From the NCBI GenBank assembly GCA_029851415.1, contig CM056743.1, forward strand, positions 14,438,727 through 14,502,726: a DNA stretch of 64,000 bases. Reading direction: 5' to 3'. A program made the translations under genes and the position numbers. How positions within the stretch are numbered: the stretch's first letter is position 1; every line of letters begins with the position of its first letter. Positions 25,657 to 35,361 of this stretch are shown here, piece by piece. The notes beneath the pieces were generated by a model that saw only the letters and a program-made list of their open reading frames with translations, was not told the DNA's origin and ran no database searches. Source of the DNA: Eretmocerus hayati. Lineage: Eukaryota > Arthropoda > Insecta > Hymenoptera > Aphelinidae.

Positions 25657-27056
25657 AAGGAGGGGGCCAGGCCTTCGGATCACGGATTCGCCTGAAACTT
25701 TGGGAATAGTCTTCTTTTGGCACAGAAATAAGATACCCAAAACCACGCTTGTTAACGCTCAAGCGTTTTGGAGTTACATCATACGACATATGCATTGCAG
25801 TATACCCATATTCATAAAAAAAGGATTTATACTAAGTGACAAAGATAAGTTGGCGGATTTTTATTTGAATTCGGAAATGATTGAGAATTATTCTAAACGT
25901 ATGCGGCAAGCTCATATCCAACGCAAAAATTCCTCAGAAATCGATTGGTGAAGTCAGAATTGCAATATCTCTTATAGTTTCAGATTTATGGATGAATTTT
26001 CGCATGCATGTCATTTCTATTTAAGCGAATATCGATCGGAGCAAAATTTCAACCATTTCATCGGAAAGATCGCGGCATTTTGAGTCGGAAATGCTTCTTT
26101 CCGGCTTCCTTCCCTTGCGTTATTTCATCTAAAATCATCGATGATGAATTTTTATGAGCAAACTGTAACGCTTCTTTGTAACGCCTGTAACGCTATTGTT
26201 GTTATTTTGACGTCGGCGTGCGTCTGCTACTAGCCCGTTGCTAGTAATCTAGAATTGGACCGTATGCATGATCTGCGCATTAATTTTCGATCAACCGCGG
26301 ACGAGACTAAGCGTTCAAATCCATGTGAAATTTCCTTGCCGTTCGTGTGATGTGAGTGAATCATGATAGTGAGTGTCGCTACAGCCACGTGGAGTTAACC
26401 TTAACCTCATAGCGAGGTACCGGTAACCGGAGTCTTAGGCCTGTAATCAGATTGAATTGATTACTGAATCACTTTCTTCTGAAACCTCTGACATCAGACG
26501 TCAATGAAGAGAATTGATTATGATGGATTCATTCAAAACTTATTAAACCATGACCTTGAAACTCTTACTTATTTTGAGAAAGAGTTGAGCCTTGACGCAT
26601 CAAACGGCTCTTGAATTTCATAGACAATTTCATTCATCATTACAATGGTCAACTTCACCTCATTTTGAATCCTATTATACGGAAATTCAAAGGGCAAATC
26701 GATTAGAATGGCAAATTTTCGATAATTTTAATCCGATGATCTCGAGAATCGTATTCCTTTCGAGGACGAGGTGAGCTTAATCGCATCAAATGAATCTTGA
26801 TATTCATAGACTGTTCATATTATCATTTCGATCATTAAACTACCTCATTATGGTATCTACAATATTAAAAATCCAGCAGGCAAATCGATTGGATTCAGAA
26901 TTCTTCGAGTTCTTCAAGAATTTCAGATCATAATCTTCGGAACCCGTATTCCTCATAGGAAAAAGAAATGAGATCCATCGTGTCATTGACTTTCAAAATC
27001 CATAGACAATTTTCTTCACTCTCTTGATGATTGTAATACCTCATTCTCATGTCTAT
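25657..27056 (+). repeat. Left terminal inverted repeat of the foldback element
   Basis: About 1.4 kb, pairing with 31998-33379. The outer 150 bp is more diverged than the inner part: the left copy carries an extra block of about 25 bp near 25805-25830 that is absent on the right. The ORF at 25700-25951 falls in this arm and has no recognised domain. Confidence 0.85.
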
Positions 27057-27110
27057 GATATGGGACTTCGATAGAGCAATTCGATCGATTCGGAAATTCT
27101 CGTTGGGCAC
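26440..27110 (+). repeat. Subterminal direct repeats of about 190 bp inside the left arm
   Basis: Degenerate units restart at CATAGACAATTTC (26619), CATAGACTGTTCA (26806) and CATAGACAATTTTC (26999), a spacing of 187-193 bp. Each contains a CAAATCGATT-type block and an ..CGTATTCCT..GAGGA.. block. The same units recur in the right arm and, more diverged, at 31300-31990. Confidence 0.7.
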
Positions 27111-27117
27111 AAACCCT

Positions 27118-27545
27118 AGTTCGATTTTGGTCTCATGGTGGTCCGATAAGAGTGTGAAAATGGTCCCACGTTGCTACTGTTTCCGATGAACTTAACTTGA
27201 TCCGGGTATGCTCTCTTCCACCCACACTTGCCATCAGTATCAACTAGCAGGGCATCTCGCGACACAACAAAATCATGATATCGATCATGATCGGCGCTCG
27301 GCAATCTTAGATGAGTAAATCATGAGAGTACCCCAAACAACATACAGCCTAGTTCCATTTTGGTCCCATTACGGCCCCTCGGGAGTTCGAGACCGGTACC
27401 AGATCAGTACCGTGATGGAACAGTAATAAGATCTTCCATTCGATGTGAGCCAACGTCAGACCTTCGTTTTACCTCTCTGATGGTGGTGTCAACTAGCAGG
27501 GCATCTCACCACAACAAATTACTTACTCGGTTATCCAAAAGTATC
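27118..27545 (+). repeat. Internal repeat family of about 235 bp, left pair
   Basis: Two direct units start with TTTTGGTCTCATGG (27121) and TTTTGGTCCCATTACGG (27357) and share CTAGCAGGGCATCTC and ACACAACAAAATCATGAT blocks. They have the same orientation as the copies at 30066-31285. Short ORFs here are repeat-derived. Confidence 0.75.
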
Positions 27546-28650
27546 AGTGAGCCCTGAAAAGAGTTGAACAAATCGCTTGTCCGGTTCCAATAGCATAGGC
27601 AGATAAAACTTTCATGCCTTGTTCGTTACGCAATTCAACTTAAAGGTCGTAACGCGAAAGCCCTGTTTTGGCGTCTCGCGCGTATCGCCCGTATCGCATT
27701 TGGGTATCGTTCGTGACGCGATACGCGATACGCGATACATTGAGGTGATATTCTGTTTCTAATTTCTTCTTGTGGATGAAATGTCTGCTAGCTCATTGAT
27801 TTCATGCCCAATTGTTGCGCAGGGTATGGTAATCTCGAAAGACCAAATTCTGAAGAGTTTGGCTGATGGCTTTTGTCGCTGTTGGGGCAGTGTGTTCAGT
27901 AGGTGGAATTACTTCTTTATTTTCTTGAGCAGATAAGACCAAACCAATCGATTGAAAAGAACAATGGAACTTGAAAACTTGAAAACTCTGAAACTTCGTG
28001 GATGTTCAAATTATTTTCATTTTGACAACTTCCCATTTAGAATCCCAAGAATATTCCTTACAACGTAAAATTACTTCTTCATTTTTTTTTTCTCATTACT
28101 TTCTCTTTAGCAAAACTCAACTATTATCTTAGCCGCATCCATACGCAGATGATACGAGTTCATTGACGTTTACTTTCAGTGAATAATATTCGAGGCAACG
28201 TCTGGAACCAAAGGCAAAATAATTGGCCCAGTAGAAGGGCACAGATTGATAATCCATTTTCTATGTAAACATATTGGAGAATCTGATGCCCAAAGTTATG
28301 AAAAAAGCTCCTTGAGATTCTGTATAATTGGGATTTGATCTGTGGAGAAAATATTCTGCTTCAAACTTGTGGCACTTAAGTTAATGCAAAACATAATTCG
28401 CAACCTCATTTTTCATTCGTATTGTGTGAAAATTTAATGAGAATCTGCTCCGTATCCATCAAATTTTTTTGCAAAGAGTTTGATACGAGAAATCTCATTC
28501 AACTCGTATTAAATAGACAATTCCAGCGCGATATCATTCATGGATGGTCCCGATGATACGATTGTTTTACGGCGGATCGTAGTTTGCTGATCAAGTCCTC
28601 GAATCTTGTCTTTCTGTTTCTTCTAAATTTTTCATCAAGGGAAATACGGT
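27546..28650. other. Foldback-element interior, no gene seen
   Basis: Apart from the GTATCG hairpin (27680-27738) and a small inverted repeat (CCTCGAATCTTGTC near 28596 against GACAAGATTCGAG near 28653), nothing is recognisable. Confidence 0.5.
27680..27738. repeat. GTATCGC / GCGATAC foldback array
   Basis: Three spaced GTATCG units are followed by three tandem 7-bp units of GCGATAC, so the segment folds on itself into a hairpin of heptamer units. It is CpG-rich, unlike its surroundings. Confidence 0.7.
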
Positions 28651-28816
28651 AACGACAAGATTCGAGAACCTAGTCGGAAAATTACAAGCCGCTCATCGTA
28701 AATCATACCTTTGAATGAGTGCCTTGAAGCATGTCGAAGTTCATGAAATCTCAAATAGAATATCAATGTCTGATTAGAAAGATTAAGAAATGCTCAATAA
28801 GATTTTTGGATTTTGT
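28651..28816 (+). repeat. Inner inverted-repeat arm, left
   Basis: The segment starting GACAAGATTCGAGAACC and running through CAAGCCGCTCATCG and TGAAATCTCAAATAGAA to AATGCTCAATAAGATTTTT pairs, with mismatches, with 29898-30068 in inverse orientation. Confidence 0.75.
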
Positions 28817-29103
28817 TAATAATTGAAAATTTGTGAACGTGGCAAGATCATTGAAACATTGTCACACGTCTTTAGCTCAACAATGGTAGACTCAAACAAG
28901 TGAAAACCGAGAGTTTTTGACTGGAGTATGAAAATCTCGGAGAAAAGATTCATCCAAAAACAGTCCGGCAAAAGTCAATCAACTTTTTGTAGGAACTCGT
29001 TGTGCTGGAACAATGACAGGTTGTATGAAAACACATAGTCATTACCCCAATCGAATAAGGCGAAAGTTTGAAATAATTGGGCAAGAATGAGATGATTCTA
29101 CAA

Positions 29104-29896
29104 GACACTCGCCGGTGACCGATACTGGACCAGATCGACACTCGCCGATGACTGATACGGGACCAGATTCACACTCGCCGGACAGCGGTACGGGACCAGA
29201 TCGACGCCGATACGGGATTAGGTCAATACTCGCCGGGGACCGGTTCGGGACCAGATCGGCACTCGCCAGGCACCGGTACGAGACCGAATCGACACTCGCC
29301 AGGGCCCGTTCTAGGACCACATCTACACTCGCCGATGACCGATACCAGACCGAATCGACACTCGCCGGGGCCAGTTCTAGGACCAGATTGACACTGCCCG
29401 ATGACTGATACGGGACCAGATTCACACTCGCCGGGCAGCAGTACGGGATCATATTGACACTCGCCGGGGATCGTTACAGGACCAGATTGACACTTGCCGG
29501 GGACCGTTACAGGGCCACATCGACACTCACCGGGTATCGTTACAGGACCACATTGGCACTCGCCTATGACCGTTACAGGACTAGATCGTCACTCGCCGGG
29601 GACCGGTACGGGACCAGATCGACACTCGCCGGGGATCGTTACAGGACCAGATTGACACTTGCCGGGGACCGTTACAGGGCCACATCGACACTCGCCGGGT
29701 ATCGTTACAGGACCACTTGGCACTCGCCTATGACCGTTGCAGATTTAGATCGTCACTGGCCGGGGACCAGTATGGGACCAGATCGACACTCGCCGGGGAC
29801 CGGTACGGGACCACATTGATACTCGCCGATGACCGATACAGGATGAGATCAAAATTCTTCGATGGCCGGTACGGGACCAGAACGTAATTCGCCGAT
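29104..29896. repeat. GC-rich 33-bp minisatellite with 165-bp higher-order repeat
   Basis: About 23-24 degenerate units of the type GACCAGATCGACACTCGCCG followed by GGGACCGGTACGG fill this block. Five-unit (165-bp) super-repeats begin at 29459 and 29624 and restart at 29788, the last after a 1-bp deletion. Because 33 is divisible by three, long repetitive ORFs stay open on both strands (29115-29408, 29454-29819 and 29042-29452); these are not taken as genes. The block lies between the inner inverted-repeat arms. Confidence 0.9.
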
Positions 29897-29897
29897 C

Positions 29898-30068
29898 AAA
29901 ATCGAAAAATCTTATTGAGCATTTCTTGATCTTTCCAATCAGACATTGATCTTCTATTTGAGATTTCATGGATCCTGACATACTTCAAGTACCGAGCACT
30001 CATTTGAAGGTATGATTAACGATGAGCGGCTTGTTATTTTCCGACGAGGTTCTCGAATCTTGCCGTTG
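29898..30068 (-). repeat. Inner inverted-repeat arm, right
   Basis: Reverse-complement counterpart of 28651-28816, with shared blocks AAAATCTTATTGAGCATTTC, CTATTTGAGATTTCATG and CGATGAGCGGCTTG. Together the two arms enclose the minisatellite. Confidence 0.75.
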
Positions 30069-31285
30069 CCGTATGAGCAAACTCTCTTCCACCCACACTC
30101 TCCATTGGTGTCAACTTGTAGGGCATCTTTCCATAACAAATTCTCCATGGAAATGGTGTGAAAGACAATGGGGAATCTGAATATGAGATTCGTGGAAGTG
30201 TCTTACGCAGCAACCAGCCTAATTCCGATTTTAGACCCATAGTGGTCCCATGGTGATCCCATGAGAGTGTCATATGAGTACCCCGTTGCTACTGTTCTCG
30301 ATGAACTCAACTCGATTCAGGCAAGCTCTCTTTTACCCACAGTCGATATCAGTGTCCATATCAACTAGCAGGTCATCGCGATACAACACAATTATGATAC
30401 TCATTGTAATCGTCGTTCGTTAATCCGAAATGAGCCGATTATGAGCGTATAACTAGCAACATCCAACATAGTCTCGTTTTGGTCCCATGGTGGTCCGATG
30501 AGGGTGTCAAAATGGTACCAGGCTGCTACTGTTCCCGAAGAATTTGACTTGATTCGGGTAAGCTCCATTTCATCCACACTCGTCATCAGTATCAACTATC
30601 AGGGCATCGCGACACAACAAAATCATGGTATGGATTGTTTTCTTTATTTCCTTCATTTTTGATGCTATCGATTGTGATCGGCGCTCGGTGATTCGAAATA
30701 AGCAAATTGGGAGAGTATCTCGAGCAACATACAGCCCATTTTCCGTTTTGGTCCCACAACGGTCCCCCGAGAGTTTCAGGACAGTACCAAATCAGTACTG
30801 TGGTGGAATATCAACAAGATCTTCAAATTGAATGTGAGCCAACGTTGGCAAACTCTCGTTTCTCCTCTGTGTTGGTGGTGTCAACTTGCACGGCATCCCA
30901 CTACAATGAAATATCCATACAAACGGTGTGAGTGAAGGTGGGGCATCCGGAATTAGTGACTGATGGGGGAGCGTATTGCTCATTATCCAGCCTAGTCTCG
31001 TTCGAGTCCCATATTAGTCCCATAAGAGAGTCAAATTGGTGCTACGATGCTAATGTTCTAATCGAATTCGACTTGATTCGGGGAAGTTCTCTCCACCCCA
31101 CACTCGTGTTTGGTTTTGCCTCGCAGGGCATTGGAAAACAATAAGATCATGCATGATACTAACGTTCGGTGATAGACGGTTGGTAATCCGAAATGAGCGA
31201 CTGATGTGAGTGTCTTGCGCAACACCTAAAACGGTGTCGTTTTGAGCTCGTGGTATCGATCTCAGCGTTTTAAACAGTACCACCT
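30066..31285 (+). repeat. Internal repeat family, right block of about five units
   Basis: Direct units are recognised by TTTTGGTCCCATGGTGG-like starts near 30232, 30476, 30744 and 31000 (spacing about 244-268 bp), plus a partial unit from 30066. Shared blocks include CTCTCTTCCACCCACACTC, TCAACTAGCAGGGCATC and ATCATGATATCG-like sequence. ORFs within (30034-31283) follow the repeats and are not called. Confidence 0.78.
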
Positions 31286-31997
31286 CAGGCCTGTTGCGTT
31301 ACATATGAATTATAGCAGTCATTTAATGCGATAGAGCTCTACACATTCTCGACAGGAATACGAATTTCGAGGCCATCGTTTCAAAATATTTTAGCAATTC
31401 AGTAGCTTTTCGCAGTTTCATATCATGAGCATTGAGATGAGATATTCCTTGATAAGCTGTACATGGAAGTATACTTTGCACTTTGTTCGTTATTGTTTAT
31501 TCACAGCTCATCAGAAACTAAAATTTGATACACTAGAGTAAAACCGATTTCCGCATCCCCGTAATAGTTTCCGACCCTCGCCTCCGGCTCGGGCCGGTAA
31601 CCCATTACTTGGTCGCGAAAAACAGACCTAACACACTTGTATCAAAAAATGTTGATCTAGTGATGATCGAAGAAATGGAAAAACAACTCCTGTAAATTTT
31701 GAGAGCCATTTGATGCGATCAAGCTGAAACTATCTCAAAAAAGTATGAGTTATGGTCATGCGTTCAAAATTTACAAAAGAGTTCCTGAAAGATCGATGAA
31801 CCTGATCAATTTTTAATACCGTAAGCTTCATGGATAGGTGTCCCACAGATTAGGGGAATGATTTAAAGTTATCATGAATTTGAGAAGCTATTGATCTCTT
31901 GATTTTTCGATGAAAAATTCGAGTTCAGAGGCCACCGTTTCAATATCTTCGGAAAATCTTCAATTCGATCGAAATACCTTTTTCAAGTTTCATTATA
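31286..31997. repeat. Diverged copies of the subterminal units
   Basis: Segments near 31310-31460 and 31690-31990 repeat the ..CATTTGATGCGAT..AGCT.. and ..GAGGCCA(C/T)CGTTTCAA.. blocks of the arm units in more diverged form, extending the right arm's repeat tract inward beyond the region that pairs with the left arm. Confidence 0.55.
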
Positions 31998-33379
31998 AGC
32001 ATGAGAATCGGGTATTACAATCATCAAGAGGATGAAGAAAATTGTCTATGGATTTTGAAAGTTAATGACACGATGGATCTCATTCTTTTTTCTATGAGGA
32101 ATACGGGTTCCGAAGATTATGATCTGAAATTCTTGAAGAACTCGAAGAATTCTGAATCCAATCGATTTGCCTGCTGGATTTTTAATATTGTAGATACCAT
32201 AATGAGGTAGTTTAATGATCGAAATGATAATATGAACAGTCTATGAATATCAAGATTCATTTGATGCGATTAAGCTCACCTCGTCCTCGAAAGGAATACG
32301 ATTCTCGAGATCATCGGATTAAAATTATCGAAAATTTGCCATTCTAATCGATTTGCCCTTTGAATTTCCGTATAATAGGATTCAAAATGAGGTGAAATTG
32401 ACCATTGTAATGATGAATGAAATTGTCTATGAAATTCAAGAGCCGTTTGATGCGTCAAGGCTCAACTCTTTCTCAAAATAAGTAAGAGTTTCAAGGTCAT
32501 GGTTTAATAAGTTTTGAATGAATCCATCATAATCAATTCTCTTCATTGACGTCTGATGTCAGAGGTTTCAGAAGAAAGTGATTCAGTAATCAATTCAATC
32601 TGATTACAGGCCTAAGACTCCGGTTACCGGTACCTCGCTATGAGGTTAAGGTTAACTCCACGTGGCTGTAGCGACACTCACTATCATGATTCACTCACAT
32701 CACACGAACGGCAAGGAAATTTCACATGGATTTGAACGCTTAGTCTCGTCCGCGGTTGATCGAAAATTAATGCGCAGATCATGCATACGGTCCAATTCTA
32801 GATTACTAGCAACGGGCTAGTAGCAGACGCACGCCGACGTCAAAATAACAACAATAGCGTTACAGGCGTTACAAAGAAGCGTTACAGTTTGCTCATAAAA
32901 ATTCATCATCGATGATTTTAGATGAAATAACGCAAGGGAAGGAAGCCGGAAAGAAGCATTTCCGACTCAAAATGCCGCGATCTTTCCGATGAAATGGTTG
33001 AAATTTTGCTCCGATCGATATTCGCTTAAATAGAAATGACATGCATGCGAAAATTCATCCATAAATCTGAAACTATAAGAGATATTGCAATTCTGACTTC
33101 ACCAATCGATTTCTGAGGAATTTTTGCGTTGGATATGAGCTTGCCGCATACGTTTAGAATAATTCTCAATCATTTCCGAATTCAAATAAAAATCCGCCAA
33201 CTTATCTTTGTCACTTAGTATAGATATACTGTAATGCATATGTTTTAGCCTGTAGCTCAAAAACGCTTAAGCGTTAACAAGCGTGGTTTTGGGTATCTTA
33301 TTTCTGTGCCAAAAGAAGACTATTCCCAAAGTTTCAGGCGAATCCGTGATCGATCCGAAGGCCTGACCCTCTCCTCGTT
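31998..33379 (-). repeat. Right terminal inverted repeat of the foldback element
   Basis: Inverted counterpart of 25657-27056. It carries the same 60-codon open stretch (32276-32458) with one residue changed (T on the left, I on the right). The outer end shows GATCGATCC where the left arm has a single GATC. Confidence 0.85.
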
Positions 33380-35034
33380 AGTCACGTAGATCTTATCCAA
33401 CTTGGTTCATCCCGTTGTTACTCATGATATACTTTGTAGTCGTATGTATTTCTGTTCGAGGAGATGTTGAATCTGATCCATGGACAGGTTTTAAGGATGG
33501 AATGGGGCACAGTATACTAGTATCGAGCCAAAAACTCGAAGATTCTTATGCATGATTTACCAAAGAGCTTACTTAGAAAAGATTCTGTGGCATCTGTTGT
33601 AGTTCCTAGTAACGATACTATTCTCAACTTGATACGATATAATGATAATGACCCGTATACTCAAATAGAACATGATAAAGCGAGGCGTCATGTTAAAGAC
33701 TCATTGGTGAACATGGTCTACCTGTTTTCCAATAAGATGCTAAAAAATCATTACTCTTTTGGAGCAGCTTTCCAAGAGCAATATGATCAACTTGGAGACT
33801 GATTAATCACCACGCCAAGGATCATTTATATCGGGGACTTGCAATCAGATTCGGATTTAACAACTCCAAGAATACTCTATCAAAATGAGCGTTTTGGTAC
33901 ATTCGTAATAGTTCAGAAACTAATCCCTTCAACACACTTTTATCATTTTATGCACTTTCTCGGAATTGTTTGAAGCGGAAATACGATTTGTGTTAATTCG
34001 GAAAACTAGATTTGCTCCACTATGAGTAGGATTACTACTCAAAAAGAGTGAACCAGTGAACCGTTTCTACTCCGAAAAATAACCCTCAGAGCTAGAACTT
34101 GCGACGATTGATTTTTTGACTTGAATAAATTAGCAATCTATTCTCATCATTACCCTTATCCACTTATAGATCAAAGAATTTAATTATCTCTGAAGTGTAC
34201 TTGTGAACACGTGTATAGCCTCACGTTTGTGGAGTGTCAACTTTTAAAAAGTGACAATTTGTAACGTTATCCTCAAAATAGAGAACTGAAAATCATACGC
34301 GTAAATTACGCACAAGAGAAAAGTGGTATAGCCATTTGGCGAGTGAACTGAATAAATAAAGTTCCGTAGGTAACACATAACCTATTATTAGAGCGCGTCA
34401 GGATTTACCCTTCTATTCTTTCCTCTATCATTCTTAAAGCCCAATACTTCTCATCCCTTTACTTTTATACACTCACTAGTAACTAGAGTACAGTTGACAG
34501 TACATGTAATAAACGGCATTGCGCGTGCGCATGTTATAGATATATATAGGGACTTTTGAGATGTAAGCGGTAGATTCGTTGAAAACAGTTGCATGCTTAC
34601 GCCTTTTGCACGTTTTAATTATACGTTTGTCGACTGAAGCCTATATTCTATACTGAGTCATTGTTTTAAGATTTTCAGAGCGCGAAATACATATTGTGTA
34701 CAAGTTGACAAGTGCAAGTTGAAATTAAAAAATTTTTATCGCTACACCTCGACGAGTTTGTGTGACACTAGAGATAAGAGTTGCACTGATAAGAATGATT
34801 GAAAGCGCAGAAAAGAATCAGGAAATTGTGTAAAATTGTTGTTGATGCAATGTAGATATGAATATCAGCTGGATTTTTCATCACGCTTACACTCGCGCTT
34901 ACGTATTTACTGTAACTTTGAATTAGTTGTTCAGCGATAGATTCAATTTGAATATTTCAATCTTACAGATTATATTTCTGGTGTATGCCTCATCCAAAAT
35001 AATCGATTTGAGACTTTAACAAATTTTGGGACTG
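33380..35034. other. Non-coding stretch, one weak ORF
   Basis: The ORF at 33548-33802 (+) reads protein-like in places (for example DPYTQIEHDKARRHVKDSLV) but lacks upstream continuity, splice sites and a recognised domain, so it is not called as a gene. The rest is AT-rich, with a TATATATAGGG string near 34543. Confidence 0.4.
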
Positions 35035-35361
35035 ACAAGGGGAGTCCGGAGTCTCCGGGTCCTAAAATCTCACCAAAATTTTTTTACAGTTTTTTATTAC
35101 CTAGAATATGAAGAATCCAGAGTAACTCCACCAAATGAGCCCTCTGTCCGAAGTTACGGCCTATGACATTAGCACTGCCTATATAGGCCCATGTTAAAAA
35201 GTGATATATATAGATATACTGGCAACGCTAACATTTTTGCTTGTAGCTCTGGACAGAAGGCCCATTTGACGATGTTACTCTGGATTCATTTCTAGATGGT
35301 ACGCAACTGTGAAAAAATTTTGGTGAGATTTCAGGACCCAGAGACTCCGGACTCCCCTTGT
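35035..35361. mobile_element. Foldback MITE, ACAAGGGGAGTCCGGAGTC family, 327 bp
   Basis: The left end ACAAGGGGAGTCCGGAGTCT and the right end in reverse complement are nearly identical, and pairing continues about 115 bp inward through CTCACCAAAATTTTTT, AATCCAGAGTAAC and CTCTGTCC-like blocks to an AT-rich loop. No target-site duplication could be fixed. Another copy begins at 63921. No coding capacity; the ORF at 35228-35473 crosses its right arm. Confidence 0.8.

Larger units (their letters stand above)
25657..33379. mobile_element. Large foldback-type element with about 1.4-kb terminal inverted repeats, 7.7 kb
   Basis: The left arm (25657 to about 27056) and the right arm (about 31998 to 33379) are inverted copies of each other. 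The outermost blocks are AGGAGGGGGCCAGGCCTTCG on the left and AGGAGAGGGTCAGGCCTTCG on the right (reverse complement). A 60-codon stretch present in both arms (26592-26774 and 32276-32458) differs by a single residue, so the arms are very similar. Between them lie repeats of about 235-270 bp, a nested inverted repeat and a GC-rich minisatellite, all inside the arms. Long repeat-built inverted arms recall Drosophila FB foldback elements. No transposase ORF was recognised, and I could not define a target-site duplication. An alternative is a large palindromic rearrangement rather than a transposon. Confidence 0.78.

Noticed and set aside
29042..29819. Repetitive ORFs on both strands
   Set aside because: They result from a 33-bp tandem repeat whose unit is divisible by three, not from a gene.
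26592..32458. The same 60-codon ORF on both strands (26592-26774 and 32276-32458)
   Set aside because: It is the terminal inverted repeat itself; no evidence that it is translated.
33548..33802. 84-codon plus-strand ORF next to the foldback element
   Set aside because: Some protein-like character but no domain, splice sites or continuation; kept only as a note.
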